From Juglans regia (lineage: Eukaryota; Streptophyta; Magnoliopsida; Fagales; Juglandaceae), in assembly GCF_001411555.2 (NCBI RefSeq), contig NC_049901.1:25718562-25782561 (forward strand): 64,000 nt of DNA. Reading direction: 5' to 3'. The notes beneath the pieces were generated by a model. It did no database searches. It saw only the letters and a program-made list of their open reading frames with translations, and was not told the DNA's origin. Numbering within the stretch: position 1 is the stretch's first letter; every line of letters starts with the position of its first letter. The position numbers and the translations under genes were made by a program. Below, in pieces: positions 1-11,835 of the stretch.

Positions 1-673
1 GCCACACTTAGTGAATAATATTAGACACTTGTCAAAATCAAGTTCACATTCATGCTATGTTTCAAGTCCATGCTATGTTTCAGGTCATGTTCATGCTAAG
101 CTTCAGTTTCAGTTTAAGTTATGCCAGTTATGTTATGTTGTATGTCAAGTTATGCTATAATTACTTATGATTTGATTTTGCATTCATGCTTTTACTGCCA
201 TGCATGCATCATTAACCTGTGTGGAAGTTTTCTGTTAGTCCCAACTACCATTCCCCCCCGAATGATAGATTTTGTTACAGGATCTGAAGGAGAATCGAGA
301 ATCGACCAACTGTAAATGATCGACTAAACAATGGTGTGACATAGATGGTGGTACAGTAGTTACCTCAGATTACTACTTGTATTTGTGGAGTTCAATCTCC
401 AACACTCTTTTGATCACAACCATTTTGGACTAGTGTAGTGATCTCAGTTGTTTAGTACGTCATTGTGTATGAAGTATGTTTTATGTATTTGAGATATTTC
501 AGTTTGGTGCATGGTATTGCTAAAGAAAAAAAAATTATCCACTGCGAATATTGCATAATGCTATATGCATGTTAGGAAATATTGCATCTTATATGTCATG
601 AACGGGGGCAGGTAACCTTGTGTTGCATGTCTCGACGCTTCAAATGTCCGTCTGATCCGAAGCGGAATTTGGG
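1..673 (+). repeat. 3' part of a family T LTR (truncated by window edge)
   Basis: Positions about 45-490 closely match 63,535-64,000, and positions 1-31 match the segment starting at 32,651. This is therefore a copy of the long LTR that begins TGTAACAGCCCG elsewhere in the window, with an internal deletion joining an early and a late part. The stretch around 640-670 (a GCGGAATTTGGGGG motif) resembles the usual 3' end of such plant LTRs, but I cannot fix the exact end. No protein is supported here. Confidence 0.6.
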
Positions 674-2675
674 GGAGTCTCAGAGAAGTGTAGGAAAGCC
701 AAGGGATGTCTTACACGCCTACCCTAGAAGAATTGCCACTTGTCAAGCATGCTAGAAACCTTCTAGAAGAGACGAGACAAAATGGACATAAGGGAGACTA
801 AAGGATTTTCGGCTAACCCACTCCCACACTCCTACACCATTTGTTTTGGCTCAAATTCGAGTTCCAAGATAGATATTCTTGGAAATGGGAGCCTTGGGAA
901 GAGAAATGAGGATTTTCTAGGAGATTTACATGGGAAACTGAAGGGGACACAGGAGGATTTCGAATTTGTCAGATTTTGCCAAGTGTCAATCAATAAGCTT
1001 GTAGAAGAAAATATGAGAAGACATTTGGATAAAACGACTAATGTACCCTAAGGATTTCGGCCACTACTATTCCAAGCCTAACCATTACTTGCCACTTGTC
1101 ACTTTATGATACAAAAGTGGAATGGGTCAGAACCAAGGTCCCATCCTCAAGCAGACTTAAGCATATACCCCTAGATGGTCGATCATTTATGTCCAAACCC
1201 AACTCTGTGGCTATTTCCTTAGCATCTACAGCAGAGTTCTTAGCTTGCTCCAGATGTCTTGACAGAAAACTCATATCTTGCTTGAGCGTTAACATCTTCT
1301 GAGGGTCCAGATTGGCGACGAGCCGCCACGGCAAACTCATCCTTTATTATTTCACAGATTCCATCCATACTTAATGGTCTCGTATACCTAGCACAATTTC
1401 TATCATTCCGAAAGAGGAATGATAAGCATATGAAGCAAACTTAACAATGAATGCATGGACATGAACTGATACTTATGCACTTGGCCTTTCAAAGGAATTG
1501 TGTAAAAACATGACATTTCATAACTTTTGCTTTCGTAAGGATTTTTTCATCATTTCATACTTGTTCATTAACATACTTATGAGCTCGTGACCTTTCTTGA
1601 CTTATAACATAACATTGGATACCTCATGGCTCTCCTATGCACCGTGTGTTCTCCTTTGACCAAGGTGACTACGTCTTGAGTCTCATATACGGAAGCTCGC
1701 ATTTCGCCTTCACCTTAGGTGCACCCACTAGCTTTAGGTGCGATCCCGTTCCGGTATCCTTTTCTTTTAGGAACCATTCGAGTTATGCTGATAGTACTTC
1801 ATCGACTTAGGGGTATCCCTCCATTCTACACACTCCTAAGAGGATAGAGAACTTCCACTAGGACATTCTCCCGTCCCAGTATTTGGGGTTGTGATAAAAA
1901 CTTTACTTTTAAAAAGACTATTTTCCTTTCAAAAAGAGTTTTCACAATCCCAATGCATGTGAGACGACAATGAATCTTAGAACTTTCATGAGACACATGA
2001 AATGCTGAAATGCTTCATCATTATAACCGTAAAGCATTTATGCATGTAATACATATCGTGTTGCGGCTTAAAAATATTAGAACATGCGAACATGTTCCTT
2101 TATAATTATTCAAAGGCATACATTTCAATAATAGTCATGTAAGGGCCGAAACATACAATCCCTAATATAGCCAAAAATCATTCTTATCACATAAATCATA
2201 AAAGCCCAAATAATCTCACTTCATCTATAAGGTTGGCTGAAAGCTTTTATGTAGGGAAACTTGCATTCCAATCAATTTTCATGAACTTAGAATCTTCTAA
2301 TATATTGAGCAAAGTTTTTAATAAAGAAACCTCATGAGTGCTGAAACATTTTCTTGTAATTATGGTTGATCTTTTCACTAACTTAGTTTCTTTCCACATC
2401 ATACACATCTTCGATAAACCATTTTAATCATGCTTTAAAATAATCGTATCAAGAGATGTTTATAGCACATGGAAGAACAATAATATCACAAAGGACCATA
2501 TAAAACTTAAACAACCAACAAATTCACAAGCAATGCATACAATATTCAAGTACAAGTTAGAGGTGTACTTACAAAAATCTGAAATATGTATCTATAGCAA
2601 GCAAGCTGAAAAATCACATGCAATACTAGTTAGGATCATTCTTCAAGAAAAACCCTAACCCATGTGTTCAAGTGT
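674..2675. other. Unassigned non-coding stretch
   Basis: There are no recognisable protein motifs. A 78-codon minus-strand frame at 1,104-1,340 and an 89-codon plus-strand frame at 782-1,051 are open, but neither resembles a family I know. The part at 1,600-1,900 has a mixed, GC-richer composition with repeated GTGCACC-type motifs. This suggests a decayed LTR or retroelement leader, but it has no partner in the window. Confidence 0.3.
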
Positions 2676-3441
2676 TGATATGAACCCGTGGGAATGAATT
2701 CCCTTGAAACTACAATCAATTTGAAAACTTTCCAAGAAAGCAAAATCAGGTCAATGGATGGAGAACCTAGACTCGATGAAAACTCGTTTCAAGAACCTAG
2801 ATTATATTAAAATCTAGACCCGTTGAAGAACCCATCTCAAGAACCCAGATTACAAAGGAGGAACGCCACAAAGGTTGTGATTTACCTTTGATAAGTTCAA
2901 AAGTTCAATTAGGAACAAGAGGAGTAAAACTCAACTCACAATGAATAAATTCATCAAATTTTATAAACTTCATAAACTGATTAGAATGAGGCTATAAAGA
3001 GTATTTAAAGCAAAACCTAATGAAACCCTAGCCAAAATAAACCCCCATCTTCCAAAAGTGCCCCTGGATGAACAGAACAGTGCCGCGCTACAGTAACTCG
3101 GCTACAGTAACCCTAACCCTAGTTCAATAAAATAATAACTTTCCCAACGTGCCCTTGCATAGGCCCCTTAAGTGCTTCCCATAATAAACTCAATTATTCT
3201 AAACTAATAAAATAAGTTCTTTAAATGAATTAAATAAGTTGTAACCCCTTCAAGAGCCCAAAGCCTTTAAGTTTTGTTGTTGCCATCTTCCATAGGTGAT
3301 CAAATGAATCAAAATTGGATCTTCGTCCTTCAAGTCCCATCTTGAATGTTGGGCTCTTGCTAAACTCGTCCCAAGTGGATTGCATCAATCCTTGCATTGT
3401 CTTCGTGATCTTTAAGACTAGGCCCATCATGGTTCCCATCA
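2676..3441 (-). repeat. Solo L1 LTR, near-matching target duplication
   Basis: Read on the minus strand, it runs from TGATGGGAACC to GGGTTCATATCA with all L1 LTR landmarks and no PBS or PPT beside it, so it is a solo LTR (766 bp). The flanks are agtgt (2,671-2,675) and agttt (3,442-3,446), a 5-bp target duplication with one mismatch. A short internal deletion lies near 3,390-3,420. Confidence 0.85.
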
Positions 3442-4044
3442 AGTTTAAAGACGCAAAAAGACATGGGGGGACCTAGCATAATTTTCTTTCTTGTTTTTTC
3501 TGGATGCCGCACGTAGAGTAGCGATGCACATCGAAGAAGTTTGAGGAGTCCAACGTCTGCTGCTGCCCAGCTATCCTCCACTGCCTACCACCTCCATCTC
3601 CATCTATTTGGCTTGCTCTTTCCACTCCCTACTTTTTATTTAATTTTAGTTTGAAGTTTATGATATATTTTTGAGATTTTTGGTTTAGAAGTTTGGGCAT
3701 TTTATTTGTTGTTTATATTCCTTGATGCTAGTTATTTTTCTTTCTTCTTTAAGCTTCCAATAAATATACATTACAATTATTATGGATTGATTTTGAGAAT
3801 TTATGATTTAAATGCAATGATGAACCCTAGAATTTTAATTTTGGGGCTTTGCAATTTTCAGCTCATATTGCATTAATTATTTTCTAATCTAGCTTAGTTC
3901 TTAATTTAATTTTATTAATATTTTAGTTCCATTGCATATTAGGTTAATCAGGACTTAATTAATTTCAGTTTTATTAATTAATTTTCTGATTAATTGAGAT
4001 TGTTTAGCTTTGTTGATTCCTTGATTGTTAATTTTAATTTGTTT
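3442..4044. other. AT-rich sequence of unknown origin
   Basis: This is AT-rich DNA between a solo LTR and an L1 internal remnant. It has no convincing open frame, RNA gene or repeat partner in the window. The last 200 bases consist of TTAATTAATT-like runs. Confidence 0.3.
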
Positions 4045-4622
4045 AGGGGATTGCAAGCTATTAGAAAGATAGAGCATTACATTGATTTTGTGCCAGGTGC
4101 GACAATTCATACCCGACCATTCCTTGAAGAACATGAATCCTTGACACAATTGAAAGGACAAGGTAAGTTGTTGACTAGAATGCCTACTGAGTGGGAGAAC
4201 TGATTGAGACTTTTTCTCATGTAATCAAATACATTTTGGAGTAAGGAAAACTTTAGATGTGTTTCATGAATGTTTGTGGGAGTATCATTTGCCATTCATT
4301 GAATTGTTATATAAACGTTTGTAGGAATATCATTTGCCCATATTACAGTGTGGATATAACAAAACCATGCATACTACTATTTTTTAATCTCATTTTGAAA
4401 TTGTTTATGGTTTTAATCCACTTACTTCTTTAACTTTGATGCTTTTGCTTGTTTAACTAGCTTGGATGGACCTTTTCAAATTCTTGAGAAAATTAATGAT
4501 AATGCATATAAAGTGGATCTTCCTAGTGAATATTATGTTTTTGATACTTTCAATGTTTCTGGTTGTTCTCCATTTGATGTAGGTGGAGATTTGAGGTCGA
4601 ATCCCTTTGAGGAGAGGGGTAA
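4045..4622 (+). pseudogene. Decayed L1a internal 3' end (pol remnant)
   Basis: The frame 3,994-4,203 carries an IEHYIDFVPGA motif and then HESL..LKGQGK. These abut in L1a copies because the RT region is deleted. Downstream are two broken copies of the integrase-derived motif LWEYHLPFI, then FEIVYGFNP, and an integrase C-terminal piece (4,462-4,647: [17 protein letters not shown]). Several stops and frameshifts break it. It ends in a purine tract (GAGGAGAGGGG, about 4,609-4,619) directly before the LTR start, as expected of the element's 3' end. Confidence 0.75.
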
Positions 4623-5534
4623 TAATGGGCACCAAGATGGACCTTGATATGAACCCGTGGGAAAAGAATCCCTTGAACTCACAATCAATTTGAAAACACC
4701 CCAAGAAAGCCAAAATCAGGTCAAGGATGGAGAACCTAGACCCGATGAAAACCCGTTTCAAGAACCTAGATTATATTAAAATCTAGACCCGTTGAAGAAC
4801 CCGTCCCAAGAACCCAGATTACAAAGGAGGAACGTCACAAAAGTTGTGATTTACCTTTGATAAGTTCAAAAGTTCAATTAAAAACAAGAGGAGTAAAACT
4901 CAACTCATAATGAACAAATTTATCAAATTTCATAACTGATTAGAATGAGGCTACATAGAGTATTTAAAGCAAAACCTAATGAAACCCTAGCCAAAATAAA
5001 CCCCATCTTCCAAAAGTGCCCCTGGATGAATAGTGCCGCAGCTACAGTGCCGCGCTACAATAACTAGGCTACAGTAACCCTAACCCTAGTTCAATAAAAT
5101 AATAACTTTCCCAACATGCCCTTGCATAGGCCCCCTTAAGTGCTTCTCATAATAAACTCAATTATTCTAAACCAATAAAATTAGTTCTTTAAATGAATTA
5201 AATAAGTTGAAACCTTTCAAGAGCCCAAAGCCTTTAAATCTTGTCGTTGCAAAGCCTTTAAATCTTGTCGTTGCCCTCTTCCATAGCTGATTAAATTAAT
5301 CAAAACTGGATCTTCATCTTTCAAGCCCCATCTTGAATGTTGGGCTCTTGCTAAACTCGTCCCAAGTGGATTGTATCAATCCATGCATTGTCTCCTTGAT
5401 CTTCTTGGCCCTGGAAGTTGCAAATGATCTTTAAGACTTGGCCCAGTTTGGTTCCTATCAGACCTAGTCTTAAAGATCATTTGCAAGTCCCAGATGGGCC
5501 AATTACAAGGTCAAGAGCCAAGAAGATCAAGGGG
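4623..5534 (+). repeat. L1b 3' LTR remnant, split by an antisense solo LTR
   Basis: Only the first ~100 bp of this plus-strand LTR survive: 4,623-4,644 and 5,461-5,534. The second part includes the ATTACAAGGTCAAGAGCC stretch that marks subfamily L1b. The break between them is filled by the solo LTR at 4,645-5,460. The LTR is cut off at 5,534, where a minus-strand L1 LTR begins. Confidence 0.8.
4645..5460 (-). repeat. Solo L1 LTR with perfect TSD gacct, inside another LTR
   Basis: This is an 816-bp LTR in minus orientation. It is flanked by gacct at 4,640-4,644 and gacct at 5,461-5,465, a perfect 5-bp target duplication. The target was the first ~25 bp of a plus-strand L1 LTR. A ~30-bp stretch near 5,230-5,275 (the CCTTTAAATCTTGTCGTTGC motif) is tandemly duplicated within it. 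The same junction, in opposite orientation, is seen at 48,158/48,159. Confidence 0.92.
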
Positions 5535-7531
5535 TGATGTGAACCAGTGGGAATGGAATCCCTTAAATCCACAAGAATCAAGTTAATAGATGGAGAATCT
5601 AGACTCGTTGAGAACTCGTTTCAAGAACCTATATTATATTAAAATCTAGACCAGTTGAATAACTTATCTCAAGAACCCAGACTATAAGGATGAACGCCCC
5701 AAAGGTTGAGATTTACCTGTGATAAGTTCAAAATTCCAACCAAGAACAAGAGGAGTAAACTCAACTCACAATGAAAATTCAATAGTGTTGCGGATACAGT
5801 AACACGGCTACAATAACGCAGCTTCAGTAACTCTTGAAACCCTAGTTCAACAAAAAAAAACATATGGGCCAAGCATCCTTAAGCTCGATTATTCTGGAAA
5901 AATTCCTATAACTAATAAAAATAAATCTTTTAAATGATTTAAACAAATTGGAAGCCTTCAAAAGGCCAAAGCCTTTGAGTCATATTGTTGCCCTCTTCTA
6001 TAGCTTGTTTCAAATGAATCAAAACTGTATCTTCATCCTTCAAGCCCATCTTGAATGTTGGGCTCTTGCTAGACTCATCTCAAGTGAATTGCACCAATCC
6101 TTACATTGTCTCCTTGATATTCTTGGCTCTTGACTTTGTAATTGGCCCATCTGGAACTTGCAAAGGATCTTTAAGACTACGTCCATCTTGGTGCCCATTA
6201 GTCCCCCTCTCCTTAAAAGGATTTGACCTTAAATCTCCACCTACATCAAAGGCAAAAAAGTTAGTAAAATTGAAGATAGCAGAAACATGATACTTACCTA
6301 GAAGATCCACTTGATATGCATTATCATTAATTTGTTGAAGAATTTGGAAAAGTCCATCCAAGCTATACTCCTATCATCAACAGGTAAATGCATTAATTCT
6401 AAACGAGTAAATTGATTAAGTCTATAAACAATTTCAGAAGATGAAAATTTAGTAGTAGCATGAACACTCCAATTAAATATGTAAACTCAATGAATGGCAA
6501 ATGATACTCCCCCACAAACATTCATGCAACACGTCTGAAGTCTTCTTTACACTAAAATGACCACTCCAATTATATGCAAACTCAATTAAAGACAAATGAT
6601 ACTCTAGCAAACGTTCATGCAACAAGTCAACGAATGGCAATTCTAGACCTGTTGAGAACTCGTTTCAAGAACCTAGATTATATCAAAATCTAGACCAGTT
6701 GAATAACCTGTCTAAACAACCCAGATTACAAGAAGGAACGCCACAAATGTTATAATTTACCTTTGGTAAGTTCAAAAGTTCAATCAAGAACAAGAGGAGT
6801 AAACTTCGGCACTTTTTTTTTTTGCAACCATAATCAAAGAACAAGGTAACCCTAATCAACGAATAAGGAACCCTAGAAAATAATGAGAAATTCGGCAGCC
6901 CTAGGATGAAGGAAATTACTGCACTTTTTTTTTTTTTTTTTTTTTTTTATAAGTAAGGCAAGAATTAAAAGATAGAATCAGACCTTAATGGAATCTCTTG
7001 AACCCACAATCAATTCAGAAACTGACCCACGAAAGCTAAAAATCGAGTCAATGGATGGAAAATCTAGACCCGTTAAGAACCCGTTTCAAGAACCTAGCTT
7101 ATATTAAAATCTAGACCCGATGAATAACCTGTCTCAAGAACCAAGATTACAAAGGTTGTAATTTACTTTTGGTAAGTTCAAAAGTTCAACCAAGAACAAG
7201 AAGAGTAAACTCAACTCACAATGAAAATTCAATCTTGTCTAAAGACCTTGGGTTGGACGGCAGCAAGGTATTTAAATACCTAAACCCTAATTAACCCTAG
7301 GCCAAGACAAGGCCATTTTTACCCAAAATGCCCCTGGACGAATAGTGTTGTGTCAACAGTAATGCGGCTACAGTAACTCTTGAAACCCTAGTTCAACAAA
7401 ATAAAACGTATGTGGGACAAGCATCCTCAAGACCGATTATTCTAGACCATTTACTATAACTAATAAAATAAATCATTTAATTGATTTAAATAAATTGAAA
7501 GCCTTCAATAACAATAGGCCCAAACAATAAC
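5535..7531 (-). mobile_element. Degraded minus-strand L1 element (LTR-internal-leader-LTR)
   Basis: The 3' LTR is 5,535-6,200 (L1b type), followed by a complementary purine tract (6,201-6,214). The integrase C-terminal frame on the minus strand is 6,101-6,361 (FQILQQINDNAYQVDLLGKY), then come pieces of the integrase-derived repeats to about 6,644. An out-of-place LTR slice lies at 6,645-6,808. The gag leader with its poly-T tracts follows (6,809-6,985), then a 5' LTR remnant (6,986-7,531). PBS, gag, PR and RT are gone. Confidence 0.75.
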
Positions 7532-8109
7532 TGATGGGAACCAATGTGGGCCTAGTCTTAAAGATATGTTGCAAGTTCCAGATGGGCCAAATACAAGTTC
7601 AAGAGCTTAAATGATGAAGATTATGCTTTGATTCATTTCATAAGCTATCGAAAGGGCAACAACATGACTTATAGGCTTTGGACACTTTAAGGCTTTCAAC
7701 TTATTTAATTAATTTCAAGGACCTATTTTATTTGTTTAGAATAATTGGGTTTATGCCTATGCAAGGGCATGTTGGGAAAGTTATTATTTTATTGAACTAG
7801 GGTTAGGGTTACTGTAGCCGAGTTACTGTAGCGCCATAATATAGCCGCGGCACTGTTCACTCAGGGGTATTTTTGGAAGATGGGGTTTTATTTTATCTAG
7901 GGTTTTAATAAGTGTTTGGTTTAAATACTCTTTGTTGTCTCATTTTCAGAAGTTTATGAAATTTGATGAATTTATTCATTGTGAGTTGAGTTTTACTCCT
8001 CTTGTTCTTAATTGAACTTTTAAACTTATCAAAGGTTTGATAAATCACAACCTTTGTGGCGTTCCTCCTTTGCAATCTGGGTTCTTGAGACGGGTTTGTC
8101 AACGGGTCT
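7532..8109 (+). repeat. Plus-strand L1 LTR fragment
   Basis: It begins with the LTR terminus TGATGGGAACC at 7,532 and runs, with an internal deletion, to about 8,109 (AACGGGTCT). There it meets a minus-strand L1 LTR in mid-sequence. It carries the CTAGGGTTAGGG and ACTGTAGC motifs of the U3 region at about 7,798-7,830. The left neighbour is a minus-strand LTR, so the two are in opposite orientation. Confidence 0.8.
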
Positions 8110-8379
8110 CCCATTATAAACTCAATTATTCTAAACTAATAAAATAAGTTCTTTAAATGAATTAAATAAATTGAAACCCTTCAAGAGCTCAAAGCCTTTA
8201 AGTCTTGTCATTGCCCTCTTCCGTAGCTGATCAAATGAATTAGAACTGGATCTTCATCCTTCAAGCCCCATCTTGAATGTTGGGCTCTTGCTAAACTTGT
8301 ACCAAGTGGATTGCATCAATCGTTGCATTGTCTCCTTGATCTTCTTGGCCCATCTGGAAGTTGCAAATGATCTTTAAGA

Positions 8380-10073
8380 CTAGCACATCTTGGTTCCCAT
8401 CATTCCCCCTCTCCTAAAAATAGTAGAAATATGATACTTACCTGGACAATCCATTAGATATGCATTTTCATTAATTTGTTCAAGAATTTGGAATCGTCCA
8501 TCCAAACTACCCCTATCATTAACTGGTGAAGACTTCAAATCTGAAGGAGGAAATTGATTAAATCTATAAACAATTTCAATTGATGGAAATTTAGTAGTGG
8601 CATGAACACTCCAATTATATGTAAACTCAATGAATAGCAAACAATACTCCCACAAATGTTCATGAAGCACATCTAAAGTCTTCCTCAAACCAAAATGACC
8701 ACTCCAATATGCAAACTCAATGAATAGCAAATGATACTCCCGCAAACGTTCATGCAACAAGTCAATGAATGACAAATGATACTCCCATAAACGTTCATGC
8801 AACATGTCTGAAATATTCTTTTCACCAGAATGACCACTCCAATTACATGCAACACGTCCATATATGGCAAATGATACTCCAACAAATATGTTCATGCAAT
8901 ACATCAATGAATGACAAAAATACTTCCACAAACGTTCATGCAACACGTCTTTGAATGGCAAATGATATTCCCACAAATATTCATGCAACAAAACAAAAGT
9001 CTTCCTCACACCAAGGTTACCCAACAAACCACCATGTCCATTACACACAAGCAACTTACGCATAAAACTAGTAGGCACACAAAATCTATTCTTTCCAAAC
9101 AAGTACCAATCTAGTTTATAGAACTTACCAAAAGATGATTTCTCACATGTTCCATACACACTAGCAAAGTCATCATCATTAGCATGTAATTCCTTATCAG
9201 ATTCAAGTCTCAACAATTTTGTATTTAAAATAAAGACAAGGACATACCTTCTTGCTAAAGCATCATCCACAATTTTTCATACCATGTGTGTATTTGAATA
9301 CATGAGGAAAAGTCTCAATACAATCCTCCCGCTTAGCATGCATTCTTGTCAACAACTCTTACCTTGTCCCTTTAAGTGTGTCAATGACTCATGTTTTTCC
9401 AAGAAAGGTCAGTTAGGAATTATCGCACCTAGCACAAAATTAATGTAGTGCTCTATCTCCCTAATAGGTGGCAATCCACAAAATTCACCACTAGAAAACA
9501 GGACCTCATATCCCTGCATGGCTTCCAAAACTGTACATGTTCCATAACCCATCGTGGATCACCTTCCTATCATACTGCCATGGCTTCCCCAACAAAATAT
9601 GACCAACATGCATAGACACTACATCACAAAGGACCATATCCTGGTATTTCCCAATTAAAAACGAAACAAGCGTTTGCTTATTTACCCTAACCTCCCCACA
9701 ATCACTCAACCACTGCAACTTGTATGGTCTAGGGTGTTTCATGGTAGGTAAATTCAATTTTTGCACTAAAGTAGTGTGCTAGCCAATACAACTCCTCAAA
9801 TCAATGATCATACTACATACCTTGTTGTTGATGTGGCAACTAGTATGAAAAATGTTCTCACTCTGCTGCTCTGTATCATTCATCTTAATTTGTGTATTGA
9901 GTGCACTCCTGGCAACAAGAGACTCACCAAACTCTTCTTTCTCATACCCATTCTCAATACTAGGCTCATGCTGCCTCCTATCTCTCATCTTGAAGATTTA
10001 TAATCACTGCTTCTTGATTATCCATACTATCCCTCACTTCACCCAACACCAAGTTCAACCGCTCACATCATAA
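8380..10073 (-). pseudogene. Broken gag-PR-integrase remnant polyprotein
   Basis: Minus-strand frames in order: 9,779-9,988 starts in gag (RDRRQHEPSIENGYE) and jumps to the end of gag and PR ([18 protein letters not shown]). 9,506-9,766 is the rest of PR (QKLNLPTMKH to HILLGKPWQYDR). 8,380-9,270 (296 aa) carries the RNase H/integrase junction and a run of LHERLWEYHLPFI-type 15-residue repeats, ending in an integrase C-terminal piece. The PR active-site motif that reads DGGSCTN in the 50-kb copy is DLRSCIG here, so catalysis is unlikely. RT, the CCHC knuckle and the integrase core are missing. Unlike other L1a copies, this one kept PR sequence and lost most of gag. Confidence 0.75.
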
Positions 10074-10819
10074 TATGCTGCACAAAAACAATGTTAGTGG
10101 AAAACCTAACAAACTCCCTTACGTGTTTACACTCAAATAATGGCACTCCACACGTGTTTCACTCTTAATGACTTTTTTCCCGATATAGTCTCACACCCTC
10201 TTGCATTTTATCTCAATAGTTTTCCCGCTCAAGTTCTTGAGGAATTCCAACCAGTAATATAGATCAAAGAAACAAGGAATGAATAAAATGACACGAGACT
10301 CAAGGAATTTATACGAGGGACAGAGTAATTATAAAACAAGATACCTACTAGAAAGATGTAATCAGCTCCTATGACGATAAAAAATCAATCAACAAATACT
10401 TTCTTTCTCTTTGTTGTAACTATGTAGCAACTTTGAATATGTTACATTCTTCTTTTTTTTTTTTTTTTTTTATCGAATTTTCTTTTTTCTTTTCTTTTCT
10501 CTAATTCAACCACAAACAGCAATATTCAATTGTGAAAACCAAGCAATTGAATTCAAACACACAAGCATGGACAATGACATAGAAGAGAATCAATGGAACG
10601 ACACTCCAAGCAATTGACAAAGTTAGAGATGCAGGAAAACCCTAGAACTTTGAAACCCTAGGTGATGCAAATTTCAGCAAAATCCAAAACCCTAAGAATT
10701 TCGGCAACTTACTTTTTGTTTTTTTTTTCTATTTTTTTTTTGGCAACACTAGATTGGAAACCCTAGAATTAAATTTAAGGATGCTAGAATTAAAAGATAG
10801 AATCAGACCTGATTAGAAA

Positions 10820-10836
10820 CCCTGCTCTGAATACCA
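10820..10836 (-). other. Primer binding site, initiator tRNA-Met type, with extra T
   Basis: On the minus strand it reads TGGTATTCAGAGCAGGG, 2 bp inside the 5' LTR end. The usual plant form is TGGTATCAGAGC; one T is inserted after GGTAT. The same extra base occurs in the element at 19-24 kb but not in the plus-strand array. Confidence 0.8.
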
Positions 10837-11632
10837 AATGATATGAACCCGTGGGAATGAATTCCCTTGAACCCACAATCAATTTGAAAACTCCGCAATA
10901 AAGCCAAAATCAAGTCAAGGATGGAGAATCTAGACCCGATGAGAACTCGTTTCAAGCACCTAGATTATATTAAAATCTAGACCCATTGAATAACCCGTCT
11001 CAAGAACCCAGATAAGTTCAAGAGTTCAATCAAGAACAAGAGGAGAAAACTCAACTCATAAATAAAATTCAATATTGTCTAACCCTTCAAATGAGGCTAC
11101 AAAGAGTTTTTAAATCCAAACCTAATCAAAACCCTAGCCAAAATAAAGCCCATTTTACCCAAAATTACCCTTGATGAATAGTACCGGCTACAGTATGCGC
11201 GGCTACAGTAACCCCTACAATAAATTGTTGAAACCCTAGTTCCTAAAATGTAATTTTCCAAATAAGCCCTTGGCCAAAATACAAGGCCTTCCCAAAAACA
11301 TAGTTCATAAGAAAGAAGACATGTGAGCCAAGCATCTTCAAGCCCACTTATTCTAAATTAATAAAATAAATCATTTAACGAAATTGGAAGTCTCCAATAA
11401 CAATAGGCCGTATCTTTAAGTCATATCTTTCATAGCTTGAATCAATTGGATCAAAACTAGTTCTTCTTCTTTCAGACCCATCTTGAGTGTTGGGCTCTTG
11501 CTGGCTTCATCCCAAGTGGATTGCACCAATCCTTGCATTGCTTCCTTGATCTTCTTGGCCCTTGATATTGTAATTGGCCCATTTGGAACTTGCAAAGGAT
11601 CTTTAAGAGTAGGCCCACCTTGGTTCCTATCA

Positions 11633-11835
11633 ACAACCTTTGTGGCGTTCCTCCTTTGTAATCTGGGTTCTTGAGACGGGTTCTTCAACGAGTCTAGATT
11701 TTAATATAATCTAGGTTCTTGAAATGAGTTCTCATCGGGTCTAGATTCTCCATCATTGACTTGATTTTGACTTTCTTGGGGAGTTTTCAAATTGATTGTA
11801 GGTTCAAGGGATTCCTTTCCCGCGGGTTCATATCA
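11633..11835 (+). repeat. Plus-strand L1 LTR 3' end fragment
   Basis: This is the last ~200 bp of an L1 LTR in plus orientation, ending GGGTTCATATCA at 11,835. It abuts the 5' end of the minus-strand LTR at 11,632, so 10,839-11,835 has L1 LTR ends facing outward on both sides. Confidence 0.85.

Larger units (their letters stand above)
8109..11632 (-). mobile_element. L1 non-autonomous element, minus strand, gag-PR remnant type
   Basis: The order on the minus strand is: 5' LTR (10,839-11,632), PBS (10,820-10,836), leader with a poly-purine tract (about 10,080-10,818), broken gag/PR/integrase-derived coding region (8,415-10,070), PPT (about 8,403-8,414), and a 3' LTR truncated to 8,109-8,402. 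The 5' LTR is of the L1b type while the internal region resembles L1a, so the copy is a recombinant. No target duplication is visible because both ends are joined to other LTR pieces. Confidence 0.8.

Noticed and set aside
782..1051. 89-codon frame as a small gene
   Set aside because: No recognisable motif, no second copy and no support beyond an open frame next to an LTR end.
3108..3122. CCCTAACCCTAG as interstitial telomere sequence
   Set aside because: Only two units, found at the same place in nearly every L1 LTR; it is part of the LTR, not a telomere remnant.
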